A stretch of 45,334 bases of DNA from Candidatus Velthaea versatilis. GTDB taxonomy: Bacteria; Vulcanimicrobiota; Vulcanimicrobiia; Vulcanimicrobiales; Vulcanimicrobiaceae. The stretch spans positions 1 to 45,334 of the forward strand of contig PLAE01000157.1 in NCBI GenBank assembly GCA_003134035.1, written 5' to 3'. Each line of letters begins with the position of its first letter. Within the stretch, counting starts at the first letter, position 1. The notes beneath the pieces are model-generated. The model was given only the letters and a program-made list of their open reading frames with translations. It had not been told where the DNA came from and searched no databases. The translations under genes and the position numbers were made by a program. This document shows, one piece after another, positions 8,700-17,932 of this stretch.

Positions 8700-9925
8700 G
8701 CGCGGTCCTTCAAAAAGTGTTCGTACGCTTCGTGCGTGCTCTGCGGCAGATCGGCATAGTACGCCGGCTCAAAAATTTCGGGGTCGTGCGCGTCGACGAT
8801 GCTGCGCGCCTCGCGCGCGAACTCCGCCAGCGCCGTCGCGACGGGCTTTTCGCTGCCGTCGCTGCGCACGATGCCGAACGACATCTCGTGCGGCGCGCGA
8901 TCGAACGGCGGCGTCGCGCGCAGCGCGTCGGCGTAGTCGGCCCAGCACCACCAATACGCGCCCAGCCGTCCGTCGGCGTGCAACCGCTCGAGCACCGCGA
9001 GCGCGTAGGCCGCCATCTCACGTTCGTTTAAACAGGCGTATGTCGCGCGCAGCGGATCGTCGGGCGGAATGACCGGCAGCGGTGGCTCATCGGGCAACGG
9101 CACGCGCTCGAACGGGGAGATCTTCCCCGGCGGACACGTCGGGTTGCCGAATTCGCTGAAGAGCACGGGTTTTTGGGTGAACGCCGCGGTGAGCTGGGCC
9201 AAAAACGGAACGACGTCGGCGTCGGTGCGGCTGCGCGCGAAATCGCTGTACACCGAGTAGCCGTGCATCGTCGCGAAGGCCCACGGCTCGCTGATCCACG
9301 ACGGCCGGATGTTGCGGTCGCGGGTGAGATCTTCGCCGTGAATGCCGGCCGTCACCGGATGTCCGGACACCCGCTGCACCTCGTGCGTTAGCCGCTTGCT
9401 CCACTCGCGGCCGTCGTTGACCGATGCGGGTTCGCGCAGATTGCTGAATTCGTTGCCCAGGTCCCAAGCCATGATCGCGGGATGGCCGCGCAGGGCCGTG
9501 CCGACTTCGCGCACGTGGTAGAGTTGCGCCTCGAGCAACGCGCCGGCATAAAAATCGCCGATCCCGAACGGTGCTTCGCCGTCCTCGGTCAGCGTGCGGA
9601 ACCGGCCGCTACCCGTGGACCGGTCGAGTGTCCAGCTAGGCAGCCAGTTCACGCCGCTCATGTGCCCGGCAAAGAAGGTCGGCATCGCGCGCAGACCGGT
9701 CGCGCTCAGCGCTTCGAGCACCGCTTCGAGGCGACCGAGCATCCGCCGATCCATGCGCCCCGGCGCGGGCTGAAAATCGAACCAGCGCAGGAAGAAGCGC
9801 ACCGTATCGAATCCGAGCGCGGCGATGTGCGCGAAGTCATCCGCAATCTCGTGCAGGTCGAAGGAGTGCCACATCGCCATCGCGCTGCGGCGCGGCCAGT
9901 AATTGATGCCGAGACTAAAACGCAT
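8696..9925 (-). CDS. GH5-like glycoside hydrolase (cellulase/mannanase fold), cytoplasmic
   Basis: A 409-aa TIM-barrel glycosidase of clan GH-A. It begins with [17 protein letters not shown], typical of endo-1,4-beta-mannanase-like GH5 proteins. The retaining-mechanism acid/base is Glu159 in [11 protein letters not shown] and the likely nucleophile is Glu258 in [10 protein letters not shown]. No signal peptide is present, so the enzyme probably acts on short imported oligosaccharides or an internal glycoside. It is the first gene of a two-gene unit with the SDR protein, suggesting oxidation or reduction of a released sugar or aglycone. It diverges from purE with 60 bases between starts. Confidence 0.8.
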   Translation of the reverse strand: MRFSLGINYWPRRSAMAMWHSFDLHEIADDFAHIAALGFDTVRFFLRWFDFQPAPGRMDRRMLGRLEAVLEALSATGLRAMPTFFAGHMSGVNWLPSWTLDRSTGSGRFRTLTEDGEAPFGIGDFYAGALLEAQLYHVREVGTALRGHPAIMAWDLGNEFSNLREPASVNDGREWSKRLTHEVQRVSGHPVTAGIHGEDLTRDRNIRPSWISEPWAFATMHGYSVYSDFARSRTDADVVPFLAQLTAAFTQKPVLFSEFGNPTCPPGKISPFERVPLPDEPPLPVIPPDDPLRATYACLNEREMAAYALAVLERLHADGRLGAYWWCWADYADALRATPPFDRAPHEMSFGIVRSDGSEKPVATALAEFAREARSIVDAHDPEIFEPAYYADLPQSTHEAYEHFLKDRA

Positions 9926-9985
9926 TTCGGTCGATGCCCTTCGCAGCCGAGGTCGGCTCTTCCGGTGAGCCGAAGCGCCGCCGGG

Positions 9986-10465
9986 ATGGAACGCGCACCC
10001 GCCGTCGGGATCATCATGGGCTCAGCTTCGGATTTGGACACCATGCGCGCCGCGGCGCTGACCCTGGGCGAATTCGACGTTCCGTTCGAGCTCAAGGTGG
10101 TGTCGGCGCACCGCACGCCGGATCTCATGTTTCGCTACGCCGAAGCGGCGGCCGGACGTGGCCTGCGGGTGATCATCGCGGGCGCCGGCGGCGCGGCGCA
10201 TCTGCCGGGCATGGTGGCGGCCAAAACGCGGGTGCCGGTGATCGGCGTTCCCGTCGAGTCGCGCGCGCTGCACGGCCTCGATTCGCTGCTGTCGATCGTG
10301 CAGATGCCCGCCGGCGTGCCGGTCGCGACGATGGCGATCGGCAACGCGGCCAACGCGGCGCTGTACGCGGTGCGCATCTTGGCGCTGGGCGACGCGGACC
10401 TCGCGCGCAAACTCGACGACCGGTCGGCGCGCATCGCAAGCGCCGTCGAGGCAACGGTCGTATGA
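9986..10465 (+). CDS. purE: 5-(carboxyamino)imidazole ribonucleotide mutase PurE
   Basis: Converts N5-CAIR to CAIR in de novo purine synthesis, working with PurK encoded next. Class I PurE motifs are intact: [19 protein letters not shown] with the catalytic His, and [15 protein letters not shown]. Length is 159 aa, as expected. The ATG gives the conserved N-terminus; a GTG 21 bases upstream is also in frame. A short inverted repeat AGCCGA-GG-TCGGCT lies at 9945-9958, about 28 bases before the start, and could be part of the control region. The stop overlaps the purK start (ATGA). Confidence 0.96.
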   Translation: MERAPAVGIIMGSASDLDTMRAAALTLGEFDVPFELKVVSAHRTPDLMFRYAEAAAGRGLRVIIAGAGGAAHLPGMVAAKTRVPVIGVPVESRALHGLDSLLSIVQMPAGVPVATMAIGNAANAALYAVRILALGDADLARKLDDRSARIASAVEATVV

Positions 10466-11610
10466 CGTCGGCGATCGGTATTCTGGGCGGCGGCCAACTC
10501 GGGCGCATGCTCACGCTCGAAGCCAAACGCATGGGCTACCGCGTCGTCGTGCTCGAGCCGCTCACGAATTCACCGGCCGGTCAAATCGCCGACGAGCAGA
10601 TCGTCGCGGCGTACGCCGATTTGCGCTTCATCGGCGAGCTCGGCGCCCGCACCGACGTCGTCACGTACGAATTCGAAAATATTCCGCTCGCGGCGATCGA
10701 AGCGCTCGAAGCGGATCGCCGGCTGGTGCGGCCCAGCGGCGGCGTTTTGCGCATCACGCAAGAGCGGCTGCTCGAAAAACAATTCGTGCGCGAGTGCGGC
10801 ATCGCGACCGTCGACTACGCGGCGGTCGGCACGCACGGCGACTTGGGCGACGCGATCGCGGAAATAAGCCTGCCGGGCGTCCTCAAAACCACGATGGGCG
10901 GATACGACGGCAAGGGGCAGTGGCTGATCCGCGGCGCGGCCGACGCGGATGCGGCCTTCGGCGCCGCCAAAGGCCGGCCGCTCATTTACGAGGCGTTCTC
11001 GCCGTTCGACAAGGAGCTTTCGATCATCTGCGCGCGCAACGCCGCGGGCGAGGTCGTCACCTATCCGGTCGCCGAGAACGAACACGATGGCGGAGTGCTC
11101 GCGACGACGATCGTGCCGGCGCGCATCGCGCCGGCGATTGCCGATGAAGTCCGGCGCGCGGCCGAAACGATCGCGGCCGGACTCGACATCGTCGGTGCCT
11201 TCGCGATCGAGTTCTTCCTGGCCGGGGAACACCTGCTGGTCAATGAAATCGCTCCGCGCGTGCACAACACCGGCCACTACTCGCTCGACGCGGCGACGAT
11301 CTCGCAGTACGAAATGCACGTGCGCGCGATCTGCGACTTACCGCTGGTTCCCCCGCGCATGCTCGTTCCGGCCGTCGTGATGGTCAACATCCTGGGCGGC
11401 GGCAGCGGCGATCAGCTCGGCGGCGTCAACGAACTGCTGCGCGACCCGGATGTGTCGCTGCACATGTACGGTAAAGCGCACGCCGCGCTGCGGCGCAAAA
11501 TGGGGCACTTCACGGTGCTCGGCAGCGACGCCGACGACGCGCTGCGCAAAGCGGAGCTGGGCCGGCGCAAACTGCATTGGATCGACAATCGCGCGGTTAG
11601 TCGCGCATGA
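10462..11610 (+). CDS. purK: 5-(carboxyamino)imidazole ribonucleotide synthase PurK
   Basis: ATP-grasp enzyme that makes N5-CAIR from AIR, bicarbonate and ATP. The N-terminal nucleotide-binding motif [12 protein letters not shown], the central ATP-grasp region ([15 protein letters not shown], then [13 protein letters not shown]) and the metal-binding [14 protein letters not shown] are all present in 382 aa. It starts inside the purE stop and ends inside the start of the acyl-CoA synthetase gene (ATGA at both junctions). The three genes therefore form one translationally coupled unit. Confidence 0.96.
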   Translation: MTSAIGILGGGQLGRMLTLEAKRMGYRVVVLEPLTNSPAGQIADEQIVAAYADLRFIGELGARTDVVTYEFENIPLAAIEALEADRRLVRPSGGVLRITQERLLEKQFVRECGIATVDYAAVGTHGDLGDAIAEISLPGVLKTTMGGYDGKGQWLIRGAADADAAFGAAKGRPLIYEAFSPFDKELSIICARNAAGEVVTYPVAENEHDGGVLATTIVPARIAPAIADEVRRAAETIAAGLDIVGAFAIEFFLAGEHLLVNEIAPRVHNTGHYSLDAATISQYEMHVRAICDLPLVPPRMLVPAVVMVNILGGGSGDQLGGVNELLRDPDVSLHMYGKAHAALRRKMGHFTVLGSDADDALRKAELGRRKLHWIDNRAVSRA

Positions 11611-13115
11611 CGCTGCTCGATCTGTTCGATGCTGCGCGCGCCGAATGCGGCAGCACGCTCGCCGTCAACGACGTGTCTTACGACGATCTCGCCGCCGGGA
11701 CGATGCGGGTCGCGCAGGGCTTGATCGAGCGGGGTCTGCGCGCCGGCGACCGCATTGCGCTGTTCTGCGAAAACCGGCTCGCGTTCGTTTACGTTTACCT
11801 TGCCGCGTTGCGCATCGGTGCCATCGCCGTGCCGGCCAACGTGCTGTACCGGTCGTCGGATCTCACCCACGTGCTCACCGACGCCGATGTGTCGCTCGTC
11901 CTCGCGAGCGCGGAAACAGCCATCCACCTCGACGGTCTTGACGCGCCACCGATCGTTGCGGCCGAGGACGTCGAAGCCTGGGCGCGCGATGCGTCGACGG
12001 CCGGCGCGCAACCCTTACGGCGGCCCGAACCCGAAGCCCCCGCGCTCATCGTCTACACCAGCGGGACGACCGGCCGCAGCAAGGGCGCCGTGCTCACGCA
12101 CGCCAACCTGGCGGTGATCGCGACACAGCTAGTCACCGCCTGGCGCTGGACCGCGCGCGACACGCTCGCGATCGCGCTGCCGCTCTTTCACGTCCATGGT
12201 TTGTGTTCGGCGCTCAACGGCACGCTCACGGCCGGCGGACGTCTGCTGATCCACAAACGGTTCGAGGCGAAGGCGATGCTCGTGACGCTGCAGCAGCCCG
12301 GCGTGACGATGTTCTTCGGCGTGCCGACGATGTACGTGCGGCTGCTCGAACTCCCCGACCCGGTCGACTTTCCGACGTTGCGGGTGTGCGTTTCGGGTTC
12401 CGCCGCCCTGAGCACCGAGGTGTTCGAACGCTTCGCCGCGCGGTACGGGATCACCATTCTCGAACGCTACGGCGCGACCGAGTTCGGCTTCGCGCTGACC
12501 AACCGGTTCGGCGGTCCGCGCGTTGCCGGCAGTGTCGGCGTTCCGTTTCCCGGCGTTCGCGTGCGGGTCGCCAGCGCCACGGACGGTGAAGCGGTCGAAT
12601 CGGGCGGCGTCGGCGAGCTGTTGGTCAGCGGTCCCAACGTGTTTAGCGGGTACTGGCGCAACCCCGGCGCGACGGCCGCTGCTTTTGTGGTCGACGGCGA
12701 TGCCACGCGCTGGTACCGCAGCGGCGATCTCGCGACGTACGACGCGCAGCAGCAGGTCTACCGGATCGTCGGCCGGCTAAAAGAGCTGATCATCTCGGGC
12801 GGTTTCAACGTGTATCCGCTGGAGGTCGAGAGCGAAATCGACCGCTTTCCGGGCGTTCGCGCGAGCGCCGTCGTCGGCGCGCCGGACCCCGCGCGCGGCG
12901 AAAACGTGGTTGCTTTCATCGAGGCCGAGCCCGGCGTCCCGTTCGACGCGGCCAAGCTCGACGCGTGGCTGCGCACGCGCCTGGCCAGCTTCAAAGTTCC
13001 CAAGCACACGAGCGTGATCGAAGCACTGCCGCGCAACGCCCTGGGCAAAGTGGAGAAGTCGAAGCTGCGCGCGCTGATCGAAGCGCATGCGGAATCGTCA
13101 ACCTCGATCTGCTAA
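11607..13115 (+). CDS. AMP-forming acyl-CoA synthetase, malonyl-CoA synthetase-like
   Basis: ANL-superfamily enzyme of 502 aa that activates a carboxylic acid to its CoA thioester through an acyl-adenylate. The P-loop YTSGTTGRSKG is at residues 150-160. The segment ALPLFHVHGLC, then TMFFGVPTMYVRL, and ERYGATEFGFALTN resemble malonyl-CoA synthetase (MatB), including the HVHGL substrate region. The hinge and C-terminal motifs SGGFNVYPLEVES and NALGKVEKSKL (catalytic Lys) are intact. Malonate, methylmalonate or a short-chain acid are likely substrates; a medium-chain acid cannot be excluded. The link to purEK is by overlap only and has no obvious metabolic reason. Confidence 0.85.
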   Translation: MTLLDLFDAARAECGSTLAVNDVSYDDLAAGTMRVAQGLIERGLRAGDRIALFCENRLAFVYVYLAALRIGAIAVPANVLYRSSDLTHVLTDADVSLVLASAETAIHLDGLDAPPIVAAEDVEAWARDASTAGAQPLRRPEPEAPALIVYTSGTTGRSKGAVLTHANLAVIATQLVTAWRWTARDTLAIALPLFHVHGLCSALNGTLTAGGRLLIHKRFEAKAMLVTLQQPGVTMFFGVPTMYVRLLELPDPVDFPTLRVCVSGSAALSTEVFERFAARYGITILERYGATEFGFALTNRFGGPRVAGSVGVPFPGVRVRVASATDGEAVESGGVGELLVSGPNVFSGYWRNPGATAAAFVVDGDATRWYRSGDLATYDAQQQVYRIVGRLKELIISGGFNVYPLEVESEIDRFPGVRASAVVGAPDPARGENVVAFIEAEPGVPFDAAKLDAWLRTRLASFKVPKHTSVIEALPRNALGKVEKSKLRALIEAHAESSTSIC

Positions 13116-13216
13116 CGCTAACGCGCCGGCTGCATTTCGCGAGCGGTTCGGTCGTCGCGGACGCTCGGAGCCGTTTTCGCTGGTTCCGGCGTTCACGCGC
13201 TGCCTATCTGCGTCCG

Positions 13217-13444
13217 TTACCGCGGCAGGTCGGATCCGCTGCCCGGCAGGCTGTAATTTCCGGCGTCGCGGCCGAAGAGGCGATGGCCCGGAAGCGGCGG
13301 GCGCTGCCGCCAAAACACGATCGAGATCAGAATCGTCACGGCGATGACGCCGGCCATCAAGATCATCGCGGCAGTGCGCGCGCCGCTGTCCAGCTCCCGC
13401 AGCAGCGTCCGGATCGAGGATTGGACGCTGGGTGCCTGGGTCAT
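13217..13444 (-). CDS. Small single-pass membrane protein, unknown function
   Basis: A 75-aa ORF with a charged N-terminal stretch of about 22 residues, one clear transmembrane helix (about 24-45, AAMILMAGVIAVTILISIVFW), and a Pro/Arg/Gly-rich C-terminal tail. The regular hydrophobic helix followed by positive charge (RQRPP) argues that it is real; no homology was recognised. The ribosome-binding site is weak. It is convergent with the acyl-CoA synthetase gene. Confidence 0.5.
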   Translation of the reverse strand: MTQAPSVQSSIRTLLRELDSGARTAAMILMAGVIAVTILISIVFWRQRPPLPGHRLFGRDAGNYSLPGSGSDLPR

Positions 13445-13798
13445 TTGGAACGACCGCCCCCGACGAACTCATGAACCAAAAGCGACGATCTAACCGGCCC
13501 GCGCGATCGGAGCGCCGCCGCCACGAAGCGTCCACGGACCCGATTCGACGCTGGAAGCGTATCTTCGAGCAAATGTCCGGGCTAATTCTACGGAATGCGG
13601 GTGGTCGGCGCGACGCCACTGCCCTATGCTCACGGTGTCGGCGGCCTCTACCGGCGATCTGCTCTGTAGAAAGGCGCAGCACCGAAATCGATCCCAAGAC
13701 GAGCGGACGATGAGGGTCTCCGCGATCGAACTCGTTTCGCTAAGTAACGGAAGCACTGCTCTACAAAATCTGCAACCATCGGGGGATTAAGATAGACT
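13445..13798. other. Gene-free stretch (354 bases)
   Basis: Lies between the start of the small minus-strand membrane protein and the start of the superinfection-immunity-like gene. No convincing coding sequence, tRNA, repeat or terminator was seen. A GGGGG near 13783-13787 precedes the downstream ATG and could serve as a ribosome-binding site. Confidence 0.5.
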
Positions 13799-14059
13799 AT
13801 GGATCCATCTGGACTCGGCGCGATCGCCGCTTGGAGCGGCGCTGCGCTTTCGATCCTCATCGTGATCGGCCTCATCGTTGGACTCTTGCCGATCATCGTC
13901 GCCGTGCGCCGCAGACATCCCAACGTCATCGCCATTACCGTCCTTACCCTCGTCCTAGGCTGGACTCTCTTGGGTTGGGCACTCGCACTAATCTGGGCGT
14001 GCACGGATTATAAGTACGAAGCTTTGATTCCGACGAAGCGCGAATCGCGAGACTCGTAG
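13799..14059 (+). CDS. Superinfection immunity-like small membrane protein (Imm family)
   Basis: An 86-aa protein with two hydrophobic helices around the motif GLLPIIVAVRRRHPN...LGWTLLGWALALIWA. This two-helix pattern with a conserved R-R-H-P-N turn and a GW..LGW..ALIWA second helix is that of the superinfection immunity family, named after phage T4 Imm, which blocks DNA injection by a second phage. Most bacterial chromosomal members have no tested function. No phage genes lie nearby. The C-terminal tail (YEALIPTKRESRDS) is polar. Confidence 0.8.
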   Translation: MDPSGLGAIAAWSGAALSILIVIGLIVGLLPIIVAVRRRHPNVIAITVLTLVLGWTLLGWALALIWACTDYKYEALIPTKRESRDS

Positions 14060-14269
14060 GCAAGGCCGGTGCGGAGCGTCGGATTTCGTGCCGCACTCCC
14101 GCATCGATCTGTGCCGTAGATTGAGTCGAGTTTGACCGCGCGTCTTGGCGCAGTTGGCCGTTTCCCCGATCGTATCGTTCGTGGCTTGACCACTATCAGA
14201 TTAGGGGCGCAAGTCACGGACGGGGTTCGGCAACGGCCGCAAATACGCGCGAGCATCGAGCCGATCGCG

Positions 14270-15388
14270 TTAGCGCTGCGCGGGCTTCGGTGGAATATCG
14301 GTAAAGGCCATCGGCCGATCCCACCAGTCGTGATCTCGCCAGCGTTGCTGGTCGGCTGTCGGCGCAGCGGGGAGCTTGAGGCGCAGCGCTTGGGCGTAGG
14401 CGTCGCAGTAGCGATCGATCATGCGTTCGGTCGAGAACGTCGTTTCGACGTGGCGGCGGCAGGCTGCGCGATCAAGCGCGGCGAGGTCGGGAACGCGGGC
14501 GGCCGCGGTAGCGACGTCGTCGCACAAGAATCCCGTGATGCCGTCGATGACAATCTCCGGGATCGAGCCCATATTCGCACCGAGAACCGGTGTTCCGCAG
14601 GCCATCGCTTCGATGAGCGTGAGGCCGAAGCGTTCGGGCCGCGTCGTCATGTGGACAAGCGCGAGCGCGGTGCCGAGGAGTTCGTCGCGCGCTTTGCCTT
14701 TGACGTGTCCGAGAAATTGAATTTGATCGCCGTCGATGTGCGGTTCGACGAGTTCCTTGAAGTACGCATCGTCTTGCCGGATGGCGGCCATCTTCAGGCG
14801 CACACCGGCCTGCTTGGCAATCGCAATCGCGAGATGGGCGCCCTTTTCGGGATGGAAGCGGGCGAGGAACACCAGATCTTCGCCCGGTCGCGCGCGAAAC
14901 GTCCACTCCGCGGGGTCGATGCCGTTGTATGTCGTCGCGAGGTACGCTAAGCCGGGATCGCGGTCGGCGTTGCTGATCGAACAGTAGAAGCTGCGCGCGG
15001 CCGCGGCATAATACGCCGCGAGAATCGGCGGCGCGCTGAAGCCGTGGATCGTGGTGAGCATCGGCGGCGCGGTGGTTGCGAGCGCGTACGTGAGCGGTTT
15101 CCAGTCGAAGTTATTGTGGATGAGATCGAAATCGCCGGCACGCTCGAAGAGCTTGCCGATATGCAGCGCGCTGTAGACATCGGCGTTAAGGCCGCGGTCT
15201 TCTTCGAGTCCCACCGGGACGACCGACGAGAGCGTGACTGCAGCCGTAGAATTACCGCTTGCGAACAGCGTGACGTCCAAGCCGCGCGCGCGCATTCCCG
15301 TCGCGATATTGGCCGCGATCTGTTCCCACGGCCCGTACCCCGGCGGCGGCGTCGGCCACGAGATCGGCCCGAGCACCGCCAGCCGCAA
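14270..15388 (-). CDS. Glycosyltransferase family 4 (GT-B)
   Basis: Transfers a sugar from a nucleotide-sugar donor, probably in glycolipid, polysaccharide or glycoside synthesis. The TTG start gives the family-type N-terminus RLAVLGPISWPTPPPGYGPWEQ with the glycine-rich loop. Donor-site motifs follow: LARFHPEKGAHLAI and the E-x7-E motif PERFGLTLIEAMACGTPVLG. Length is 372 aa. Another TTG 9 bases upstream and a GTG at 15436 are possible starts, the latter inside the amidohydrolase gene. No strong Shine-Dalgarno marks any of them. The gene follows the amidohydrolase on the same strand with a gap of about 16 bases. Confidence 0.85.
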   Translation of the reverse strand: MRLAVLGPISWPTPPPGYGPWEQIAANIATGMRARGLDVTLFASGNSTAAVTLSSVVPVGLEEDRGLNADVYSALHIGKLFERAGDFDLIHNNFDWKPLTYALATTAPPMLTTIHGFSAPPILAAYYAAAARSFYCSISNADRDPGLAYLATTYNGIDPAEWTFRARPGEDLVFLARFHPEKGAHLAIAIAKQAGVRLKMAAIRQDDAYFKELVEPHIDGDQIQFLGHVKGKARDELLGTALALVHMTTRPERFGLTLIEAMACGTPVLGANMGSIPEIVIDGITGFLCDDVATAAARVPDLAALDRAACRRHVETTFSTERMIDRYCDAYAQALRLKLPAAPTADQQRWRDHDWWDRPMAFTDIPPKPAQR

Positions 15389-15404
15389 CCCGCGCAACGC
15401 GCCG

Positions 15405-16601
15405 CTAGCCGTTTCCGTGCGAAGCGGCGATCGCACCGGCCTTGATGACGATGCGCGGCGACCGCAATGCGAGCGTTTCGGTTTCGAGGTCGCCGTCGAG
15501 CAGCAGCAGATCGGCGGGGCGCCCGGTCTCGATGACTCCCGAGGAGACACCCAAGAGCCGCGCCGCGGTTTGCGTCGCCGCGCGCAGCGCCTCGCCCGGC
15601 GACATGCCGATCAACGTGTGCATCAATTCGACTTCGTAGGCGTAGTTCGCATGGTAGTTGTACGGCGTGCCGGCGTCCGAACCGCCGGCGATCGCGACGC
15701 CCGAACGATAGGCGTGCGCGATGTTGACGCGGGCTGACTCGTAGAGCGCCGTCGCTTTGCGCACGACGAAGTCGGGCTGCCTGCCTTCCGTCGCGTGCTC
15801 GTAGATGCAGCTCACCGCGGCAAGCGTCGGAACCAGAAACGCGTCGTTGGCCCGAAAGAGATCGATGGCTTCGTCGTCGAGGAGGTGGCCGTGCTCGATC
15901 GAATCAACGCCCGCTCGCAGCGCGTTTTTAATTCCGCTGGTGCCGATCGCGTGGGCGGCGACGCGCATGCCGTGGGTGCGTGCCTCGACGATCGCGGCGT
16001 GCATCTCCTCTTCGCTGAGCTGATCCTGACCGGGAACCGCGCCTTTGGTCAGCACGCCGCCGGTCGCGATGAGCTTGATGCATTCGGCGCCCGCCTTGAG
16101 CTGCTCGCGCACCGCCTTTCGCGCCTCCCACGGCCCGTCGGTCTCGCGTCCGCCGATAAAGTGGCCGTGGCCGCCGGTCATGCACAACGCGCGGCCGGCC
16201 GGCACGATCGTGGGGCCGGGCAAGTTGCCGGCCGCGATGGCGTCGCGCACTTCGATCGCGTTGCTGCCCGTGCCGCCCAAGTCGCGGACCGTCGTCACCC
16301 CGGCTTCGAGCGAACGGCGCGCGTTCGCGGCGGCGGTCAGCGTTTTGATCCCCGGCGACGCGAGGACGACCACGCCCAGGTCCGGCTCGCCGCTGAATTC
16401 GAGGTGGACGTGCGCATTGATCAGACCGGGCGTGACGGCGGCCGCTTCAAGCGTGCGCTCCGCTGCGACCGAAGCATCGTTCGCGACGACCGACTCGATC
16501 GCTCCGCCGGCGATGACGACAGTGACGTTCGTGCGCGGCGCAGCGCCGGTTCCGTCATACAAGCGTCCGCACCGCACGGCCAAGCGAGTCGAGTTCTGCA
16601 T
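15405..16601 (-). CDS. Amidohydrolase (imidazolonepropionase/prolidase-like, metal-dependent)
   Basis: Cytoplasmic metal-dependent hydrolase of 398 aa. The binuclear-site ligands of the amidohydrolase superfamily are visible: His64 and His66 (INAHVHL), bridging Lys176 (ECIKLIATGG), His217 (AAHAIG), His237 (IEHGH) and Asp309 (GGSDAGTP). This pattern with Lys and GGSDAG matches the Xaa-Pro dipeptidase/aryldialkylphosphatase-like group, for which substrates range from N-acyl or Pro-containing dipeptides to cyclic amides. It is first in a two-gene unit with the glycosyltransferase and diverges from the Crp/Fnr regulator. Confidence 0.88.
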   Translation of the reverse strand: MQNSTRLAVRCGRLYDGTGAAPRTNVTVVIAGGAIESVVANDASVAAERTLEAAAVTPGLINAHVHLEFSGEPDLGVVVLASPGIKTLTAAANARRSLEAGVTTVRDLGGTGSNAIEVRDAIAAGNLPGPTIVPAGRALCMTGGHGHFIGGRETDGPWEARKAVREQLKAGAECIKLIATGGVLTKGAVPGQDQLSEEEMHAAIVEARTHGMRVAAHAIGTSGIKNALRAGVDSIEHGHLLDDEAIDLFRANDAFLVPTLAAVSCIYEHATEGRQPDFVVRKATALYESARVNIAHAYRSGVAIAGGSDAGTPYNYHANYAYEVELMHTLIGMSPGEALRAATQTAARLLGVSSGVIETGRPADLLLLDGDLETETLALRSPRIVIKAGAIAASHGNG

Positions 16602-16690
16602 CGGGCTTCGCCTTCCACACCGCGTAGCGGGAACCCGGCGGTAAGGCGGCTTACACCCCGCGACGCGTGCCGCGTGGTAGGCTTGGGGGC

Positions 16691-17401
16691 ATGAACCCCG
16701 CGTTCGCGCCGTACGACGAAGAGACCGATACCAACAAGGTCTGGTACCTCACGCGCAACCGGTTCTTCGCCAACGCCGTCGACGGCGGCATCGACAAGAG
16801 CGCCCACATCTTCACGCTCGTCGGCTATCCGCGACGCACGCTGATCTTCGATCAGGGCGATCCGTCGCGCACGGTCTACTTTCTCAAGCGCGGCGCCGTG
16901 CGCATCGCGCGGGTGACGGCCGAGGCCAAAGAGGTCACCGTTGCCGTGCTCGGACCAGGCGATATGTTCGGGGAAGAGTCGCTCTTTGGTACCGGCGAGC
17001 GCGCGACGGTCGCGATTGCCATCGATAGCGTGCTGCTGTGCACCGTTCGCGCCGAAGATCTCTTCCGGCTCATCCAATCCGAGCCGCTACTCGCGCTCAA
17101 TGTCGCGAAAATTTTGCAGGAACGGTTGGCCGACGCCGCCGCGCAGATGGAAGACATCGCGTATGCGCGCGTCAGCGACCGGCTCATGCACCTCTTCCGA
17201 CGACTTGCCGCGGAGCACGGTGCCCCCGTCGACGGCGGCGTGCGCATTGAAACGCGCTTGACGCACGCCGATCTCGCGACGCTCATCGGCAGTACGCGCG
17301 AAACCGTTTCGCTCGAACTCTCGCTGCTCGTGCGCAGCGGCGCCGTGCGGCTCGACGGCCGCCACTTCATCGTGCCCACCACGGAGCTCGACCGCCAATG
17401 A
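16691..17401 (+). CDS. Crp/Fnr family transcriptional regulator
   Basis: A 236-aa regulator with an N-terminal cyclic-nucleotide-binding-like beta-barrel (about residues 40-150, including IFDQGDPSRTVYFLKRG and GPGDMFGEESLF) and a C-terminal winged helix (about 175-232, HADLATLIGSTRETVSLEL). There are no N-terminal Fe-S cysteines, so it is not a classical Fnr; whether it binds cAMP cannot be judged. The ATG has a GGGGGC just upstream. It starts 89 bases from the divergent amidohydrolase and overlaps the redoxin gene by 4 bases, so these neighbours are its likely targets. Confidence 0.92.
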   Translation: MNPAFAPYDEETDTNKVWYLTRNRFFANAVDGGIDKSAHIFTLVGYPRRTLIFDQGDPSRTVYFLKRGAVRIARVTAEAKEVTVAVLGPGDMFGEESLFGTGERATVAIAIDSVLLCTVRAEDLFRLIQSEPLLALNVAKILQERLADAAAQMEDIAYARVSDRLMHLFRRLAAEHGAPVDGGVRIETRLTHADLATLIGSTRETVSLELSLLVRSGAVRLDGRHFIVPTTELDRQ

Positions 17402-17904
17402 AACGTATCGCCGCCGTGTTCCTCGCGCTGAGCGCACCGTTCGCCGTCGCCGCGGGCGCGCGCGCGCAAACGGACCGGCTCGCCCCGGTCCTCGCCGCGC
17501 CTGATTGGCTCAACGGCCGCGTCGGCGCGGCCGACGTCGCGGGCAAAGTCGTCATCGTCGACGTGTTCACGTTCGATTGCATCAACTGCAAGCACGTGCT
17601 GCCCAACCTGCAGCATTTGCACGCCAGCGTTCCGGCTGGCGATCTCACGATCATCGGCGTCCACGCGCCCGAAACGCCCGCGGAGCGCGAACGCGCGAAT
17701 GTGGTGCGCGAGCTGGCACGGCAAGGCGTGGTCTGGCCGGTCGCGCTCGACAACAGCTTCGCCGTATGGAAAGCGCTCGACAACGAGTATTGGCCGACAC
17801 AGTACATCTTCGACCGCCGCGGTGGGCTGCGGCGCACCGTGGTCGGCGAGGGCCAGGACGACGTCGTGAACGCCACGGTGCGCGCGCTCATCGCCGAACG
17901 CTGA
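17398..17904 (+). CDS. Thioredoxin-like redoxin with CINC active site, exported
   Basis: A 168-aa protein with a signal peptide (about 1-23, cleavage near ARAQ) and a thioredoxin/TlpA-like fold. The active site is FDCINCK with Cys61 and Cys64. The usual Trp before the first Cys is replaced by Asp; SCINC- or DCINC-type sites occur in DipZ/NHL-type redoxins. WPTQYIF supplies a cis-Pro-like position. It probably reduces or oxidises envelope disulfides or peroxides. Its ATG overlaps the stop of the Crp/Fnr gene, so regulator and redoxin are made together, pointing to a redox-response unit. Confidence 0.85.
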   Translation: MKRIAAVFLALSAPFAVAAGARAQTDRLAPVLAAPDWLNGRVGAADVAGKVVIVDVFTFDCINCKHVLPNLQHLHASVPAGDLTIIGVHAPETPAERERANVVRELARQGVVWPVALDNSFAVWKALDNEYWPTQYIFDRRGGLRRTVVGEGQDDVVNATVRALIAER

Positions 17905-17932
17905 TCCGCGCCTCACTCGCCCGCCGAAGGCG

